In this document: positions 24,690-35,960 of the stretch, piece after piece
How positions within the stretch are numbered: the stretch's first letter is position 1
How the letters are laid out: each line of letters begins with the position of its first letter
Source: Flammula alnicola
Taxonomy: Eukaryota; Basidiomycota; Agaricomycetes; Agaricales; Strophariaceae
Direction: 5' to 3'
Length of the DNA stretch: 44,553 nt
Assembly: GCA_015499995.1 (NCBI GenBank)
Contig: JADNRV010000372.1
Location: 1 to 44,553 of the forward strand
Position numbers and translations under genes: made by a program
Notes under the pieces: model-generated
Databases searched by the model: none
Told to the model about the DNA's origin: nothing
What the model saw: only the letters and a program-made list of their open reading frames with translations

Positions 24690-26960
24690 GAGCTCTTCTT
24701 CTTTTGCCAGCGCCTCTGCCCATCCCTCCTCAAATAGCTCGGGGTTGGTCGAAGGTCCGCGATCGTAGCAGCTATCTTAGCAGCTATCTTAGAGCGACTT
24801 TTTGCCTCGAGTTCAGACTTCCATGCTGGTACTGCACTTGAGGTCCAGCTATAACCAAAGGCGTCGTTATCAAGTGAAGAAGGCAGACACAACAAAATGC
24901 GAATGATCATACCTGGGTTTGTACGTGCGGGAAAACAGAGCTGCCTCTGGCGCACGCTGCGTTTCTACAAGGAGATCGATGCAAGAGGATGCATCTCCGA
25001 GCTGAAGTGTGATAGCGAAAGCCAGGTTATTCTGACCTTTCTCCACTGCAAAATAATCAATATAACAGGAACATCGTAGAAGAGGACATCAGACACGACT
25101 TACCAGCTTTCTGAGACAGGACAGTCAAACCATCTTGATCTCTGATGGCCAACAGGAGAAGCATCAGCGCGCTCAAATCGTTCGCTTTCTCGAAGCTCTC
25201 CTTCGTGAGGTCGAATCTCCATACGGTCAAAGCCTGGTCACTCAAGGCCTTCCACTCGACTTCAGACTCGTTCTCTGGCACGGTGCGTGCGATTTCGACT
25301 GCTGTATCAAGATTGTCCAAAGACAACGCGAGGTCGAACTTGTGGTCTGGGTCGGTCGTTACTTGTATCCCGAGTTCTTTCAAGTCTGCGTTGAAAGTCA
25401 AGTTAGCTCATTCCTCCCTGAATGATGGGTGAAGATAGAAAATGGACGGACCTCGGCCTTCGAGGAACCGCGCGACCTTGTTGAGTTGGTCCTTCAGCAA
25501 CGTAGGCAGAATCTCAGCAGCAGCCTCCGTATCCCCTCTGAGAATGGCTGTTTGATATTCGACCACATTCAGAGAAAGTGCATAGCCGTAGATGTTCAAA
25601 TTCTTGTCCGCAAGGTACACTCAGTTATGGGTGGGTATATATCCGAGAAGGTAAAAGGGTCTGGAAGAAAAACAAAAATTACAAGGGATAATAAGACTAC
25701 TTGAGGAAGACGTACGTGTCGAATGGACTGATGGTGTATGATTCGCTGCCGATGAAGTAGCAAGTCGATTTGATGCGGTGGTGTAGATGAAGCAGTCTCC
25801 GACCCATTTCGTGGACTTGACGCTAAAGCAGAAGGTCAGGGTAAGTCATGACAATAAGCGATTGGCAAACCTGTCCGCAACGTCAGCAATGACCTCAAAA
25901 GCCTCTTCGACACCCTCGTCTGTGATCTCGGCGCCCTCTTCGAGCTTGGCGTTGTATGCATCTCTGTCGAAACGCAGGATGTAGCAGGAGTCGTCGGATG
26001 TGATGGCCACCAATGAGCCCGTGCCAGACCAGAACACCTGCTGTAGGAATGAGTCGAGATCTTCTACCAGGTTTCTAGGAATCAGCAACTCACGTTCTTG
26101 GCATCTACGTCAATCCATCTGACGATTTCTCCAGTTTCCCGATCCCAGAACATCACAAAACCATTTCCTCTAGTGCTGAGGAGGGTACCGCCATGCAGGC
26201 TCTCGATAGAGCAACTTCCAGCACCCTTCATGCCTACACCCGGTCGCTCCTTGAAGTTCTTATACACCTTTAGCTTGACCTTATTCTCCAGCACGGCGTA
26301 CGTGTTCGAATCCGGCGCCCACGCGAACGAGATGCCGTTACCGAAACTCTTGTTGCGCCATGCAAGCGCAGTGTAGGTGATGTACTCGCCATCGCCTACG
26401 ACGGTCACGAAGCGGCCATTCGGAGAGTGCATCAGGGACGTGGCGAAGATTTCTGTAGAGCTGATCTCTTTTGTTGATAGGGGAATGCGGGTACCATCCG
26501 CGAAAGAGGTAGAAGAGTGGTCGGAGGCGAGGGAGATGGTTTGCAGGTTTCCGGATAGGACGTTGTGGTTTCGGGTGTAGATGAGCTTGCCAGAGGGATC
26601 CATGCTGAGCGTTGGCTCATCTCTGCCGAGCTTGATTATAACCACACCCTCGTCGAAGCCCACTGCCACCTCGTTTGCATCTTTACGGAGCGCGACACAC
26701 CAAGCACGCTCGAGTGCGTAACTAAGCGTATTCTCGACTCGGTAGGTGCCGCTGTTCCAGATCTCGACCGTTCCATCTTCGCTTCCGCTGATGATAATCG
26801 GCAGATTGGGGTGGAAGACGGCGAACGAGACGTTGTTCGTGTGTCCTTCCATCGTCTGCACGCAGATTTTGCGGAGGTAGTCCCAGACTTTCACGGTTTT
26901 ATCGTCGCCGGTGGTAACCAGGTAGGGCTTGTCTGCTCCTGGGTAGAAATCGACGTAGTT
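24690..26960 (-). pseudogene. Coatomer (COPI) beta-prime subunit, lacking the N-terminal WD repeats
   Basis: The sequence begins inside the first propeller (NYVDFYPGADKPYLV, then KTVKVWDYLRKICVQTMEGH). It runs through ISGSEDGTVEIWNSGTYRVE, RAWCVALRKDANEVAVGFDE and FGNGISFAWAPDSNTYAVLE. The alpha-solenoid part follows (LNVVEYQTAILRGDTEAAAE, then KFDLALSLDNLDTAVEIART and DQDGLTVLSQKAG) up to ELEAKSRSKIAAKIAATIAD. A one-base loss at about 24,765 shifts the frame just before the C-terminal FEEGWAEALAKEE text, and a 12-bp unit (agcagctatctt) is duplicated beside it. The protein is a COPI coat subunit (Sec27 family) for Golgi-to-ER transport. About 200 N-terminal residues are absent and replaced by P450 sequence at 26,960. 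Since COPI is essential, another intact copy is expected. Confidence 0.85.
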
Positions 26961-27331
26961 TTATATTGCCGAACGAAGAGGCTGTGGTCATCTTCGATGG
27001 CACGGAAGTTGTGTCCAAGAGCAGTCGTGCCTGCCAATTGCGTTAAAAATAAGGTATTCACGCCGACTTAGAGGTCGAAAACCCACCCACAACAGCTTTC
27101 TGCTCAACGAAACGAATTCGGCGATGGGAAGATTCCTAGAGAGTGCAGATTTGACGACATGCGAGTGTCGCGTCCAAGCCTCTCCGTTAGAGAGAATGAC
27201 GCTGGTCCTCCCAAGGAACCTCCAGAGCAACATCTCATCTGTTTTGATTTAAGATTTTCAGGCTTCAGAGGAAGATCGATAGACAGACCTGGCAGCTCTT
27301 CCTTTGGCCAGAGGGTAATGTTGTCGGACAA
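26961..27331 (-). pseudogene. Cytochrome P450, N-terminal region fragment
   Basis: Reading leftwards: PGLSIDLPLKPENLKSKQM, WRFLGRTSVILSNGEAWTRH (the B-C region with the conserved W..HR-like motif), VVKSALSRNLPIAEFVSLSR, then GTTALGHNFRAIEDDHSLFV. These resemble fungal P450s from about residues 90 to 230. The heme-binding cysteine, I-helix and K-helix parts are absent. The frame breaks between exons near 27,080 and 27,230. The fragment is joined directly to COPI beta-prime at about 26,960 on the same strand, so a transcript would be chimeric. Confidence 0.7.
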
Positions 27332-27757
27332 GTCTTAAAACCAGCTCAAGTACGACGCCAGCTGTAGCAGAGTTACTATTAGTATTATTGTGTTCCGTGG
27401 AAACGGTCCGGTCTGAATGAGTCACGTGCCGACGCGTTCCGGACCTGTCCTCTGTTGATTTACGTAGAGCGTTACATTTGCGTTACCTGTCGCGTTTGTA
27501 CAAGTACCTACCAGGTGAGTGACACTCTTCCTTACGCGCCGGCTTGGAGGAGCTTGGCAGTGCACCCTCTGCGGGGGGCCAGCCAGCGGTCCTGACCTTC
27601 TTTCACAGAATATTTATTTATTCAAGTTCTTCCACGCCATCGTACTCGCTCGAACCAGACAAAAACGGCGACGACAAGCAACGGCAAGCTCCCATCACAC
27701 CCGTTGACGCAGCGGACCTAGCCGTCCACACACATTCATCGCCTCCAAGTCCACCGG

Positions 27758-28780
27758 ATGGCAACTCGACATCTCCCACCCGCGAGCGCAGCTCCTCGTT
27801 GCGTCGAGAAACCGTCGTCGCGGCAGTCAGCACCGCTCAGCGAACTGTCGCCGGCGCCAGACCAGGAGGAAGAGGCGAACGGTGGTGACGCGGAGATGGC
27901 AGAGGGCGAGAAAGAGACGGCAGAGGGCAAGAGTGCAGAGAAGGCGCCCGTGGAAGCTGAGGCCAAAGTTCCAACCCCACCTGCTCAGATCTCAATAACA
28001 CAACCTGAGGTGCCGACAACCCAGCCGTCTCAGCCTCCAACACCGCCATCAACGACCTCGAATCCCTCTGAACCCTCTGCGCTCACGACACCGACGATAG
28101 CCACGACGACACCGACAGCAATGACCTCGACCACGACAACAAATACTGTGATGCAGGACCCTAAGGTTGTAACAATACTAGAGCTTAACGTCGAACTCCT
28201 CAAGTGCGTCTCGAGTTTCTCAGATTTTTTCACCGTCTAATATCCGTCATCCATCTCAGAGTGTGTGTGTTATTTCAAGCAAAGGGTGTTCCGAACTCGG
28301 ACCCACGGTTTCAGCAGTGCGTAAATTCATATAGTACATAACTTTATCTAATCGTACTGCAGATATTCGAAATGTCTACAATCGAATCTTACATGGCTAG
28401 CAGCAGCAGCTGATCAAAGCCGGCAAGGGGTAAAATCTGCCTCCATCCTGCTGCATTTCACATACTGACGCGGCCCATCTCCCCAGAACCAAAGCAACAT
28501 GCCTTTTCCGATCATGGACGCTCCTCCATCGGTAGGCGACTCGTCGATTGCAGAGCGGATACGGCAGATCTACGGGGACCTGCCTTCAATATTGGCCAAA
28601 GACATTGCATGGAGACAGCAGATGGCACTCATGGCGCCGTCTTCCAACCCTGCCCCTGCTTCCAGCGACCCTAGCACACCTGGAACGCCGGTGCTAAGTA
28701 GCTCTGCCCACAATCTCAAGCGCGAGAGGACAGGAAATACCTGTAGACGGGATGAACAAGAGACGATTCCCTCGGCTAGG
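27758..28780 (+). CDS. SSXT/SS18-like protein (possible SWI/SNF-associated coactivator)
   Basis: A Pro/Thr/Glu-rich N-terminus leads to a conserved block, DPKVVTILELNVELLK, then after an intron VCVLFQAKGVPNSDPRFQQ, then SNLTWLAAAADQSRQG, which resembles the SSXT domain of SS18-type coactivators. Exons 27,758-28,205, 28,260-28,319, 28,364-28,430 and 28,489 onward connect in frame. The last exon has MPFPIMDAPPSVGDSSIAER, IYGDLPSILAKDIAWRQQM and a Ser/Pro-rich tail. After about 28,740 the frame probably shifts (a +1 frame reads more naturally), so the C-terminus is unsure and the gene could be damaged. An earlier start in another frame (27,544) is open but would need a frameshift. Family assignment is moderate. 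Confidence 0.55.
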
Positions 28781-28979
28781 CTCTGTCCCATGATCGTCAA
28801 CGACGAACTTCGAACGCCGGAGTCGACCCCCTACTCCTATACTCAAATCGCAAGGTGCACAGTTTGCAGTTTGGTAATCTTCCTGGATGGAGGATGGACG
28901 CGGGCGAATGGAGATTCGGGGATAAAGAGATCGGGAAAAGGAGGAAGGGCAAGGTATCGGGAAAGCGGATAAGAAAATG

Positions 28980-29570
28980 TAGAGGAAGATGAGAAAGGAT
29001 GAGGATGAGAGAGGAGGTTCGTCGTCTGCCACCTCGGTTGCGGTTTTGCCATGAATCTAACTCCTGAAAATTCAGTAGCCTGTCGGGTTATCAGAGTCGA
29101 GGCATCGCATGGGGAAACTTGAAGTTCGATCTTAGGTTTTCAATTGTCACCCGTCCACCTTCAACGTCCTCGAACTCCTTCGCCCGGTCAATTGACATGT
29201 GCAGTGCATCTGCGAGGTTATTCTGCAAATGGGCGGAGGAAATTTTATGGCTGTCAAGACCGCCAGGGATTGTGGGTCCGCAAGCTGTCAAGACTGTCAA
29301 GGCTTGTGGGTTCGCAGGCTGCCAGGGATTGTTGGTCGGTAGGCTGTGCATGCACTGCAAGCACATTCCATCAACAAGCTCATCGCCCACTAAACCTCCC
29401 TTGTTTGTCCGCGACCAATGATGCATGATCCCTCGCATGAAGTAAATATTGTTGTCGTTCCAAACTAGCCGAAGATTACGATCGAGTCTGCTCTCTCCAC
29501 CTCCGCCAAGGCCCATGATATCCAGTGGTTTTCGTTCTACGACGCCTAGCGGACCGTGCACATGTCCATC
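28980..29570. other. Stretch with one unassigned minus-strand open frame
   Basis: A 156-codon minus-strand frame (29,561-29,091) contains HMSIDRAKEFEDVEGGRVTI, which looks like real protein text. It also holds a run built from short repeats (variants of gtcaagactgtcaaggcttgtgggt around 29,258-29,340). I do not recognise a family and cannot tell whether it is an exon or a relic. Confidence 0.35.
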
Positions 29571-29899
29571 CTATACCGCTGCTCCAAGCATATTCGTATA
29601 ACAGCACAGGGACAAATACCAACACCAATACTCTAGGAGGATCATATACCACACCTGGCACCGATTCCAAGACCTACACAGATTTGGAAACTCTCACTCG
29701 CACCTCGGTTACTCCGAATAGCGGGTTGCGTCGACCTCACACATCGCCTAGATCTCCACTCGCGTCTGTCAGGAACATTGTCGCGCTGTGGAAAGAACGC
29801 ACTCCTGCTTCTGCCCGTCCAGGAGAAAAGTCAGCTCCTGGGTCCGTGTCATCTGTCTCTCCACTTAACGTGCCAGCGTTTGAAAACGACGGCCTCTAT

Positions 29900-30067
29900 G
29901 GCATTCGCCGCCGAGTTTCCACGCCATTTGGAGTGCAAGAAAGGCCATCTTCGGTCCAACGCCTGGCAATGAGCAAAGCTGATCCACAGTCCTGGGCACA
30001 TCCGACTCGAAATTGTCGCGTAGCCGTATTGCAGTTTGTTTGAGATACTGGCATTCGCCGCCGAGTT
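29900..30067. repeat. 18-bp direct repeats flanking the inserted NTH1 fragment
   Basis: ggcattcgccgccgagtt occurs at 29,900-29,917 and again at 30,050-30,067. The host protein frame reads naturally if one repeat and the intervening 132 bp are ignored, so the repeats look like a duplication of the target made on insertion. Confidence 0.9.
29918..30049 (-). pseudogene. Endonuclease III homologue (NTH1) fragment with helix-hairpin-helix
   Basis: Read leftwards this 132-bp block encodes [20 protein letters not shown] and then [20 protein letters not shown], followed by MAW. That is the helix-hairpin-helix (LPGVGPKMA) and flanking helices of the base-excision DNA glycosylase/AP lyase NTH1. The catalytic lysine-containing helix may fall at the edge; the catalytic Asp and Fe-S cluster cysteines are outside. 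It is a fragment in antisense to its host gene and bounded on both sides by an 18-bp direct repeat. Its frame is clean, so the capture is recent or the source still similar. Confidence 0.87.
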
Positions 30068-30479
30068 GAAGGCGCTCGTGCCAGGCTCTGCGAGTCTCGT
30101 GCGGTGAGCAGTCCGCAGGTAACACCTACAAGGACAGTGTCGCAAGATGTGCCCGACAATGCAAGTATCAGGAGCGGCCGAAGTGGTGTCTTCCCTCCTG
30201 GGTATGACATGAATGAAATTAGTAACTATGCACAAAGTTCGGAACCCGCTACTCGGCTCATTTCTATCAAATCGCCATCTTTTCTCCACGCATCGTGCTC
30301 TCTTCCTCTGATCCAATCGATCGTCATACTGGGAAGAACTCGTTGAGGCGTGGATGTGCCACAGCGACCAGAAACTCCATGACCAAGTCCAGAAGTACTC
30401 AAAGGGTGGGTTCTGGCCTTCCTCAGGACAAGGATTGGTTGGTGGAAGCTATATCCTGTTTGACGAGTCGGCTATGACC

Positions 30480-31620
30480 GAGAAAATCTCCACGTAGCGA
30501 AACAGGGCAAGGTGAGCTTTTTCGTACTGTTGATCTTTTTATCCTTCTTTTTTTTCTGGCAAAAAGAAGACTGGCGCTGGCTTCCACCGACAGCTGTTGT
30601 TAACCATCGGCATGGCTCGTCGGTTTTTTCTTAGGCTTAACTGCCTTTGAAGGAACCTGATAGGTCATGTGTGAGAGGTCGGAGACGTTCGGCAGGCTAT
30701 ACCAGTCGATACAAGGTGTCCTAGAATGAGACTCTCCGAGTCGCTTCTCTTTCAAACAACTCTCATGCTGAAATAAGGTCAACTTCATGGGGCTACGCTT
30801 GAGGGCACAATTTTTGTTATACTCCTTTTTCGCCTTTGTCATCGTCAATAGTAACTCTCTTTGCTTATCAATGCACCCTTCTAGCACAATGATAATTGGC
30901 GTCCAACCGATGTTTATATGGGCCATCGTGGGCAGGTGTCAAGAGGAGCTTTGGATACTGGCAACACAACGGTATACAGGATTCTCAAGTACGCTGTTCG
31001 TCACGTCAGTCAAACAGCTAAGCTTCGCTCCTCTCGTTATACGTTCAACATCTCCCAACTTGGACACCAGCCCTCCGAATTCCGTTATCTGCATTCATCA
31101 TCGAGGACATGACAATTCATTCAAGCTCATGCTTCGTATCTATCGTTTCGTCATCCGAGATGAAGAAGAGAAGTCTAGAATTCTTGTGAGACTTATTGAT
31201 GTTATGGCTCAATGTTGAATATTAACACCAAGATCAGATCTGGCTATTCAAGCCCAGGATTCATCTGGCTTACACTACACCCAGGTCTCATGCAATTCCA
31301 AAGAGTGCCAACATTCTCGCAGCGAAAGTTCTCTATAAACTCATAAAACCCAGTGAAAGTGATTCAGTGTGTGATCTACGAGACAGACATGAACGTCGTT
31401 ACAAGGACGAAAGTGGGAAAGAAGGTATTTAATTAACCACAGTCTGAATCGGAGGAAAATGTTAGTGACTAACTTCGCTTGCGCTTCAGCTAAACAACAC
31501 CTCCACCGCAGAGGCAAGAAACCCAGAGCGGCATGGCCACCTAATCAGCAAGTCAATAACTAATCAGCAAGTTACATTTCAGCCAGACCGAGTAATTTAT
31601 TCATACATAGGCACGAAGCT
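30480..31620. other. Stretch without a recognisable gene
   Basis: Plus-strand (30,787-31,218) and minus-strand (30,926-30,600) open frames overlap, and neither shows introns, motifs or family resemblance. A poly-T tract lies at 30,545-30,560. I see no RNA gene or repeat here. Confidence 0.5.
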
Positions 31621-31689
31621 GTTATGTGCGGACAAGGGCTGGGGAGGTAAACATTGCATTTGTTGAAATTTGCTGGTTACTTACGTGCT

Positions 31690-32990
31690 CATTCGCAGCC
31701 TACACTCGATTCTATGGAACTGGTGTTGCTACTAGCACTGCCTGCGGTCGCCTAAGCTAGTGGGTATCATCGTTTATTTGCGGCTAATCTAACATTGACC
31801 GTATTTCCTCTAGCTTGCTTGATGTTCACGGCCCTTCTTTGACCATCGACACTGCTTGCAGTTCAGGCTTGATCGCCTTTGATCAAGGTAGATATTATTC
31901 GAAATTTTATCCAAGCACAAATGAACTCACTTTTTACTAGCCGTTCAGTACTTACAATCAGGTGAAGGAGAGTCGGTCATCGTATGTGGAGCTAATACGC
32001 ACACGTGGCAAGTTGTTATCACAATTTCCTCGGTGCTTTCTTGACTAATGGAAAAATCTAGGCCTGGTACTCTCGGATTCTTGTCTGCTCAGAAGATGAT
32101 GTCAAGTAACTCTCGTTGTGCAACCTTTATGAACATGGCTGATAGGGTATGATTTTCTCTTTCTCGTCATTCTGCCCTTCCTTTGACATATCATTATCCA
32201 GATACGTTCCATCCGAAGCCGCTGCCGGTCTCATTTTGAAGACCAAAAGTGCTGCTTTACGAGACGGAGATAGGATCATCGGTGTCGTAAAATCCACGAC
32301 GTTAAGCACGATGGCAGGTCTCAAGGCTTGGTCGCTCCCAATGTGAAAGCCCAAATTGCTATGCAAATTGCACTTCTCGAGAAGGCTTCGCTCTCTCCTT
32401 CTCAGATCGAGTATGTTTCTTCTTTTTTTCTGTAAAGTTCGCCGTGGTTTACTCAACTCTTGCTTAGTTTTATTGAAGCGCATGGAACTGGTACGTAATT
32501 TTTCTAGTACTTTAAATGCAGAGTACCAATATCACGTAATAGGCACATCGTTGGGCGACCTGATTGAGATTCAAGGAATCAACGAGGTCTTCGAGTCATC
32601 CCATGGACCTGATAAACCCCTGGTGGTCGGCGCTGCTAAGTCATGCGTAGGCCATGCTGAACTTGTAGCTGGGTTAATCGGCGTTGTCAAGACCCTCGGC
32701 TCTTTCGCTGAAGGATCCGTACCCGGCCTGGTCCAGTTGACCTCAGACAATATGAATCCCAAACTTGATTGCAGCGTCGTTCCTCTGCATATTCCTGTGA
32801 GACCGTCACTTTGAAGACGGAGAACTCACTGCCTCTACGTGCATTGATTCTGTATGTCTCATGATTATGCTCCCAATATTTCCCTTTCTAATTAGGCATA
32901 GTTCAAATGGTTTTGCAGGTTCTATTGCTGGAGCAATTCTGGAGGCACTGACAGAGGATATGACCTGCTGGCGGGCAGCTGAGGACCTCT
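31690..32990 (+). pseudogene. PKS ketosynthase catalytic half (Cys-His-His present)
   Basis: After an intron acceptor at 31,696 the exons read YTRFYGTGVATSTACGRL, then HGPSLTIDTACSSGLIAFDQ with the active-site Cys. Next come AVQYLQSGEGESVIVCGANT, PGTLGFLSAQKM, YVPSEAAAGLILKTKSAAL, FIEAHGTGTSLGDLIEIQG with the first His, and AAKSCVGHAELVAGLIGVVK with the second His. It ends at GFAGSIAGAILEALTED. A one-base loss at about 32,303 shifts the frame before GRSQGLVAPNVKAQIAMQ. This is exactly the half missing from the minus-strand KS at 2,956-3,570. Small introns are kept. After 32,990 no PKS text follows until 37,291. Confidence 0.88.
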
Positions 32991-33170
32991 AGTTACTTAT
33001 GTAAATTATAGTTGGTTAAAATTCTCAATCAATGAAGGCATAGATGAATGGACAATGTGACGAGTATCCGAGTGAGTAAGGAAAAGTTGGTCTAAGTTTG
33101 CATTATGTAAGCAAGCTTGACCCGATCATTTGCTTAATCTGGTCATATCTCTCTCCTCCGAGTTATTATC

Positions 33171-35662
33171 ATGTCAACGCGTATCCTTGATGAATTATTC
33201 AGCATATTCCACTCACCAGACAAACCAGACAAAGGCGACACAGCTTCAACGTCCAATGGTATCCCTGCAAACATTCTAGCCTTTAGGACTATCACCACTA
33301 TACTTGCCCAGCTTCCGCGCAGCACACCAATCGAGGCTATCGATAACTTGGAAGACCAGACAACGGATCCCGATGCCCGTCAAGAACTCAGGATATCTGA
33401 TGCCTTTGCTCATTTGGCTGTCGGTGAACATGATGTTGCTGCACTGACAACAAATCGAAGCTCTCCTGATAGCACGGAGTTACGTGTTGTGGCCTGCACT
33501 AACGACAAGAGCCTGCCCATTAGCAGCACTGCGGCGCCAACAAATCTGATTGCCAAATTTAATGTTTGGTACCTCATGCTCACAAGGAATTTTTCTCGGG
33601 ACGAAGCAGAAACATCTTCCGCAACTTATCCCACAATCATTTCTCCATCAGAGCCTAATGACCTAGGAGAGCGGAACGCCTTTGCCTACATGGTGGGACT
33701 TGAGCTATGTTGGTGAATGCAATGTAATAATCTTATTGCAACTCACACTCACATACTATAAAACAGGATCAAGCCATCGCTATCCACTCATCTATGGATT
33801 TTGAGCAACATCCTCCTTATTGGGACAGATAAAAACAGTCGGCAGGAATTTCGGTCTGACCTCTCCACACACCTCTCAAGATACACAGCCGATATGTCCT
33901 ACAAAAAGATGGCGCGTCGCTTCAACAATAAAAACCTATCAAGGCCGTATATCGAATCTCTTAAACGATTGAAGGACATTCCACTTATGTCTCAGCCCAG
34001 GAGAGAGCGTTCAGATAATGGTCACCGACGTGAACGTGATGAGGCTGATAGTGATCGCCTTTTCCTGGAGGACTTTGTGAAGCTCTTCACCAATTATCCT
34101 CAGTTGCTTACGACCTCAATTCCAAACCTAATCGAAATGGCTAACAATATGCCTCGGAATGACGATGACAGGATCTTCCAACTCTACACCAACGAAACTT
34201 CTACAGAGTTTCATAATCTATTACTCGAGCTTCTCGATAACTTCAAGAACGCTTTGGATCGCCTAATTGCCTTGGATAAAGACCAGGTTACCAAAGGTTC
34301 TGTTAAGGCTGCCCAATTCAGCCAGAATGTGGGCGACCTCCACCGAAATGGATATGCGCTTCTGAGGTTATCTAGAGGCCGTGCTTTCCAAATGCACTTG
34401 GAAAACGTAGGGACCTTGCTTGAGGACCCCCGTCCCATCATGGGAGCATCGATCAAAGAGCATGACGAAGAACTTGAGGCTATCCAGTCTGTTCTACCTC
34501 CTAAAGGTTCGGACGGTGTGGAAAAGGCTCTGTTGAAGTCTTATGTTGCCTGGTTGCGCCTGATGGTTGGTCATTTCGATGCTGTTGAAATTCTCGTTCG
34601 ATATGTCACTTTGCAACATTTTCCATACGACTCCATCTCTATCGACATTCTGGTTGCTCCACCCACAGACTCAGCTTTACTCCCATGGTCTGAACTCTTC
34701 ACGGACTACAAATTTCTTCCAAAAACCGGTGCTATAAAACCTTTGTCTTCCATCACCAACGACGACATAAAAAACTTCCTTCTCAATGGTATATTCATAG
34801 CGTCAAACGTTAAGGATACTGCAGTTCATGCTCAAAATGCGTTGAAAGGGTGGAGATTTCCTCAGCCTGAATACCAGAAAACCTACCAAGCGTTACAAAA
34901 TTTGGCAACATCCATCGACAAGAATGTCAGGGAGAAAGCGACGATAGCTTTAGAGAAGATCCAGGAATGGAAACGCCTCAAGGATGATCATCTCAAAAAC
35001 GCACTCGCCAATGAAATAGCCAAGGAAATCAAGTCATTGCATGGAATGTCCGATGAACTGTCTGACAGCGACCGTTTTTTCCTCAATTTGAACAATAAAT
35101 TGTTCACAGGCACTCTCCATTGCGAAGCCTGTCTTGCCACACTCCTCCCTGCCTTTACCCGAGACATTCCTACTGACGACATCAAATACAAGGAGATAAA
35201 GATATTGCAAGAGATGCAGGTGCGAATATACTCTTGCCCATTTGTTTCTGTCATCCGTCATCTGATTCTCATTTCTTTTTCTTGTGATAATAGACTTATG
35301 GACCGGTGATTGGAGTATCAAAACGTTGCTGCCCGGCATGTGCCACTTTTCTCAAGACCTTAATGAAGGACCGTAAAGGAGATTTTTTTGTACGGGGCAG
35401 CCACGGTACAGTTTCAGCATGCACTCTACCACTATGGACTCCGAGCAACATTGTGGACTCAATGAACGAGAGGTTTGGACTTATGTTGCGACAAGATCTG
35501 GTGACCCTCATGAATGAGGACAAGGCTAAATCACGTTTCAGGGATCGTTGTAAATCCACAGGCTCAGAGACGCTTTCACTTGATAGTTCTGAAGGGTCAG
35601 GTGGGGGGTTTGTTTGCCAAGCTCTCTCTGATACCCTTGGCCTTGGCCTTAGACACCGATGA
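33171..35662 (+). CDS. OTT_1508-like deaminase domain protein (intact, 787 aa)
   Basis: Three exons (33171-33712, 33767-35219, 35294-35662) join in frame into 787 codons; the start is the first ATG of the open frame. The C-terminal domain has the zinc-binding signature of the cytidine-deaminase fold: His and Glu in LHCEACLATLL (H632, E634) and the cysteine pair in KRCCPACATF (C678, C681). After the CxxC comes HGTVSACTLPLWTPS, typical of the fungal OTT_1508-like family. About 600 N-terminal residues are mostly helical with no clear domain. OTT_1508-like proteins are widely expanded in Agaricomycetes; their substrate is unknown and a nucleic-acid target is only inferred from fold relatives. Unlike its neighbours the gene has no frame damage. 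It sits between a PKS KS fragment and a RasGEF/PKS fragment. Confidence 0.75.
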
Positions 35663-35960
35663 ACCATAGCTCACAAAAACTCAACATTACTCTGATTCAG
35701 TTGTACAGGCTTCGTCATCTACTTTGTATAAATGATTACCTGTATCTTGTATACTATATAACTATTCACTTTTTATTGAATTTGTGTAACCCAGAAAAGG
35801 AGTAAATGACAAGAAATGAGCGAAAAATATGCCAAATATTATAAGTTGGGTGCTACAAATCTGACTACAAATCTGACTCAAGCATGTATGACTCTGAGCA
35901 TGACTCCTGATGATCATGCCTTCATAAGTACATAAGTACGCCTCTGCCTTTATCTCTACC

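Larger units (their letters stand above)
29571..30480 (+). pseudogene. Unidentified Ser/Thr-rich protein, interrupted by an inserted NTH1 fragment
   Basis: The frame runs through NTNTLGGSYTTPGTDSKTYT, PHTSPRSPLASVRNIVALWK and [19 protein letters not shown] to 29,917. It resumes at 30,068 as [19 protein letters not shown], then QDVPDNASIRSGRSGVFPPG and DMNEISNYAQSSEPATRL. The low-complexity Ser/Thr/Pro composition suggests a disordered or cytosolic-tail region. The block SPLASVRNIVALWKERTP recalls multicopy basidiomycete membrane proteins of unknown function. After about 30,260 the frame changes (KNSLRRGCATATRNS) and no membrane segments are seen. The 150-bp interruption keeps the phase but introduces a stop at 30,041. 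Confidence 0.45.

Noticed and set aside
29900..30067. A classical transposon insertion
   Set aside because: The insert is only 132 bp of NTH1 coding text without terminal repeats, and an 18-bp duplication does not match common DNA transposon families.
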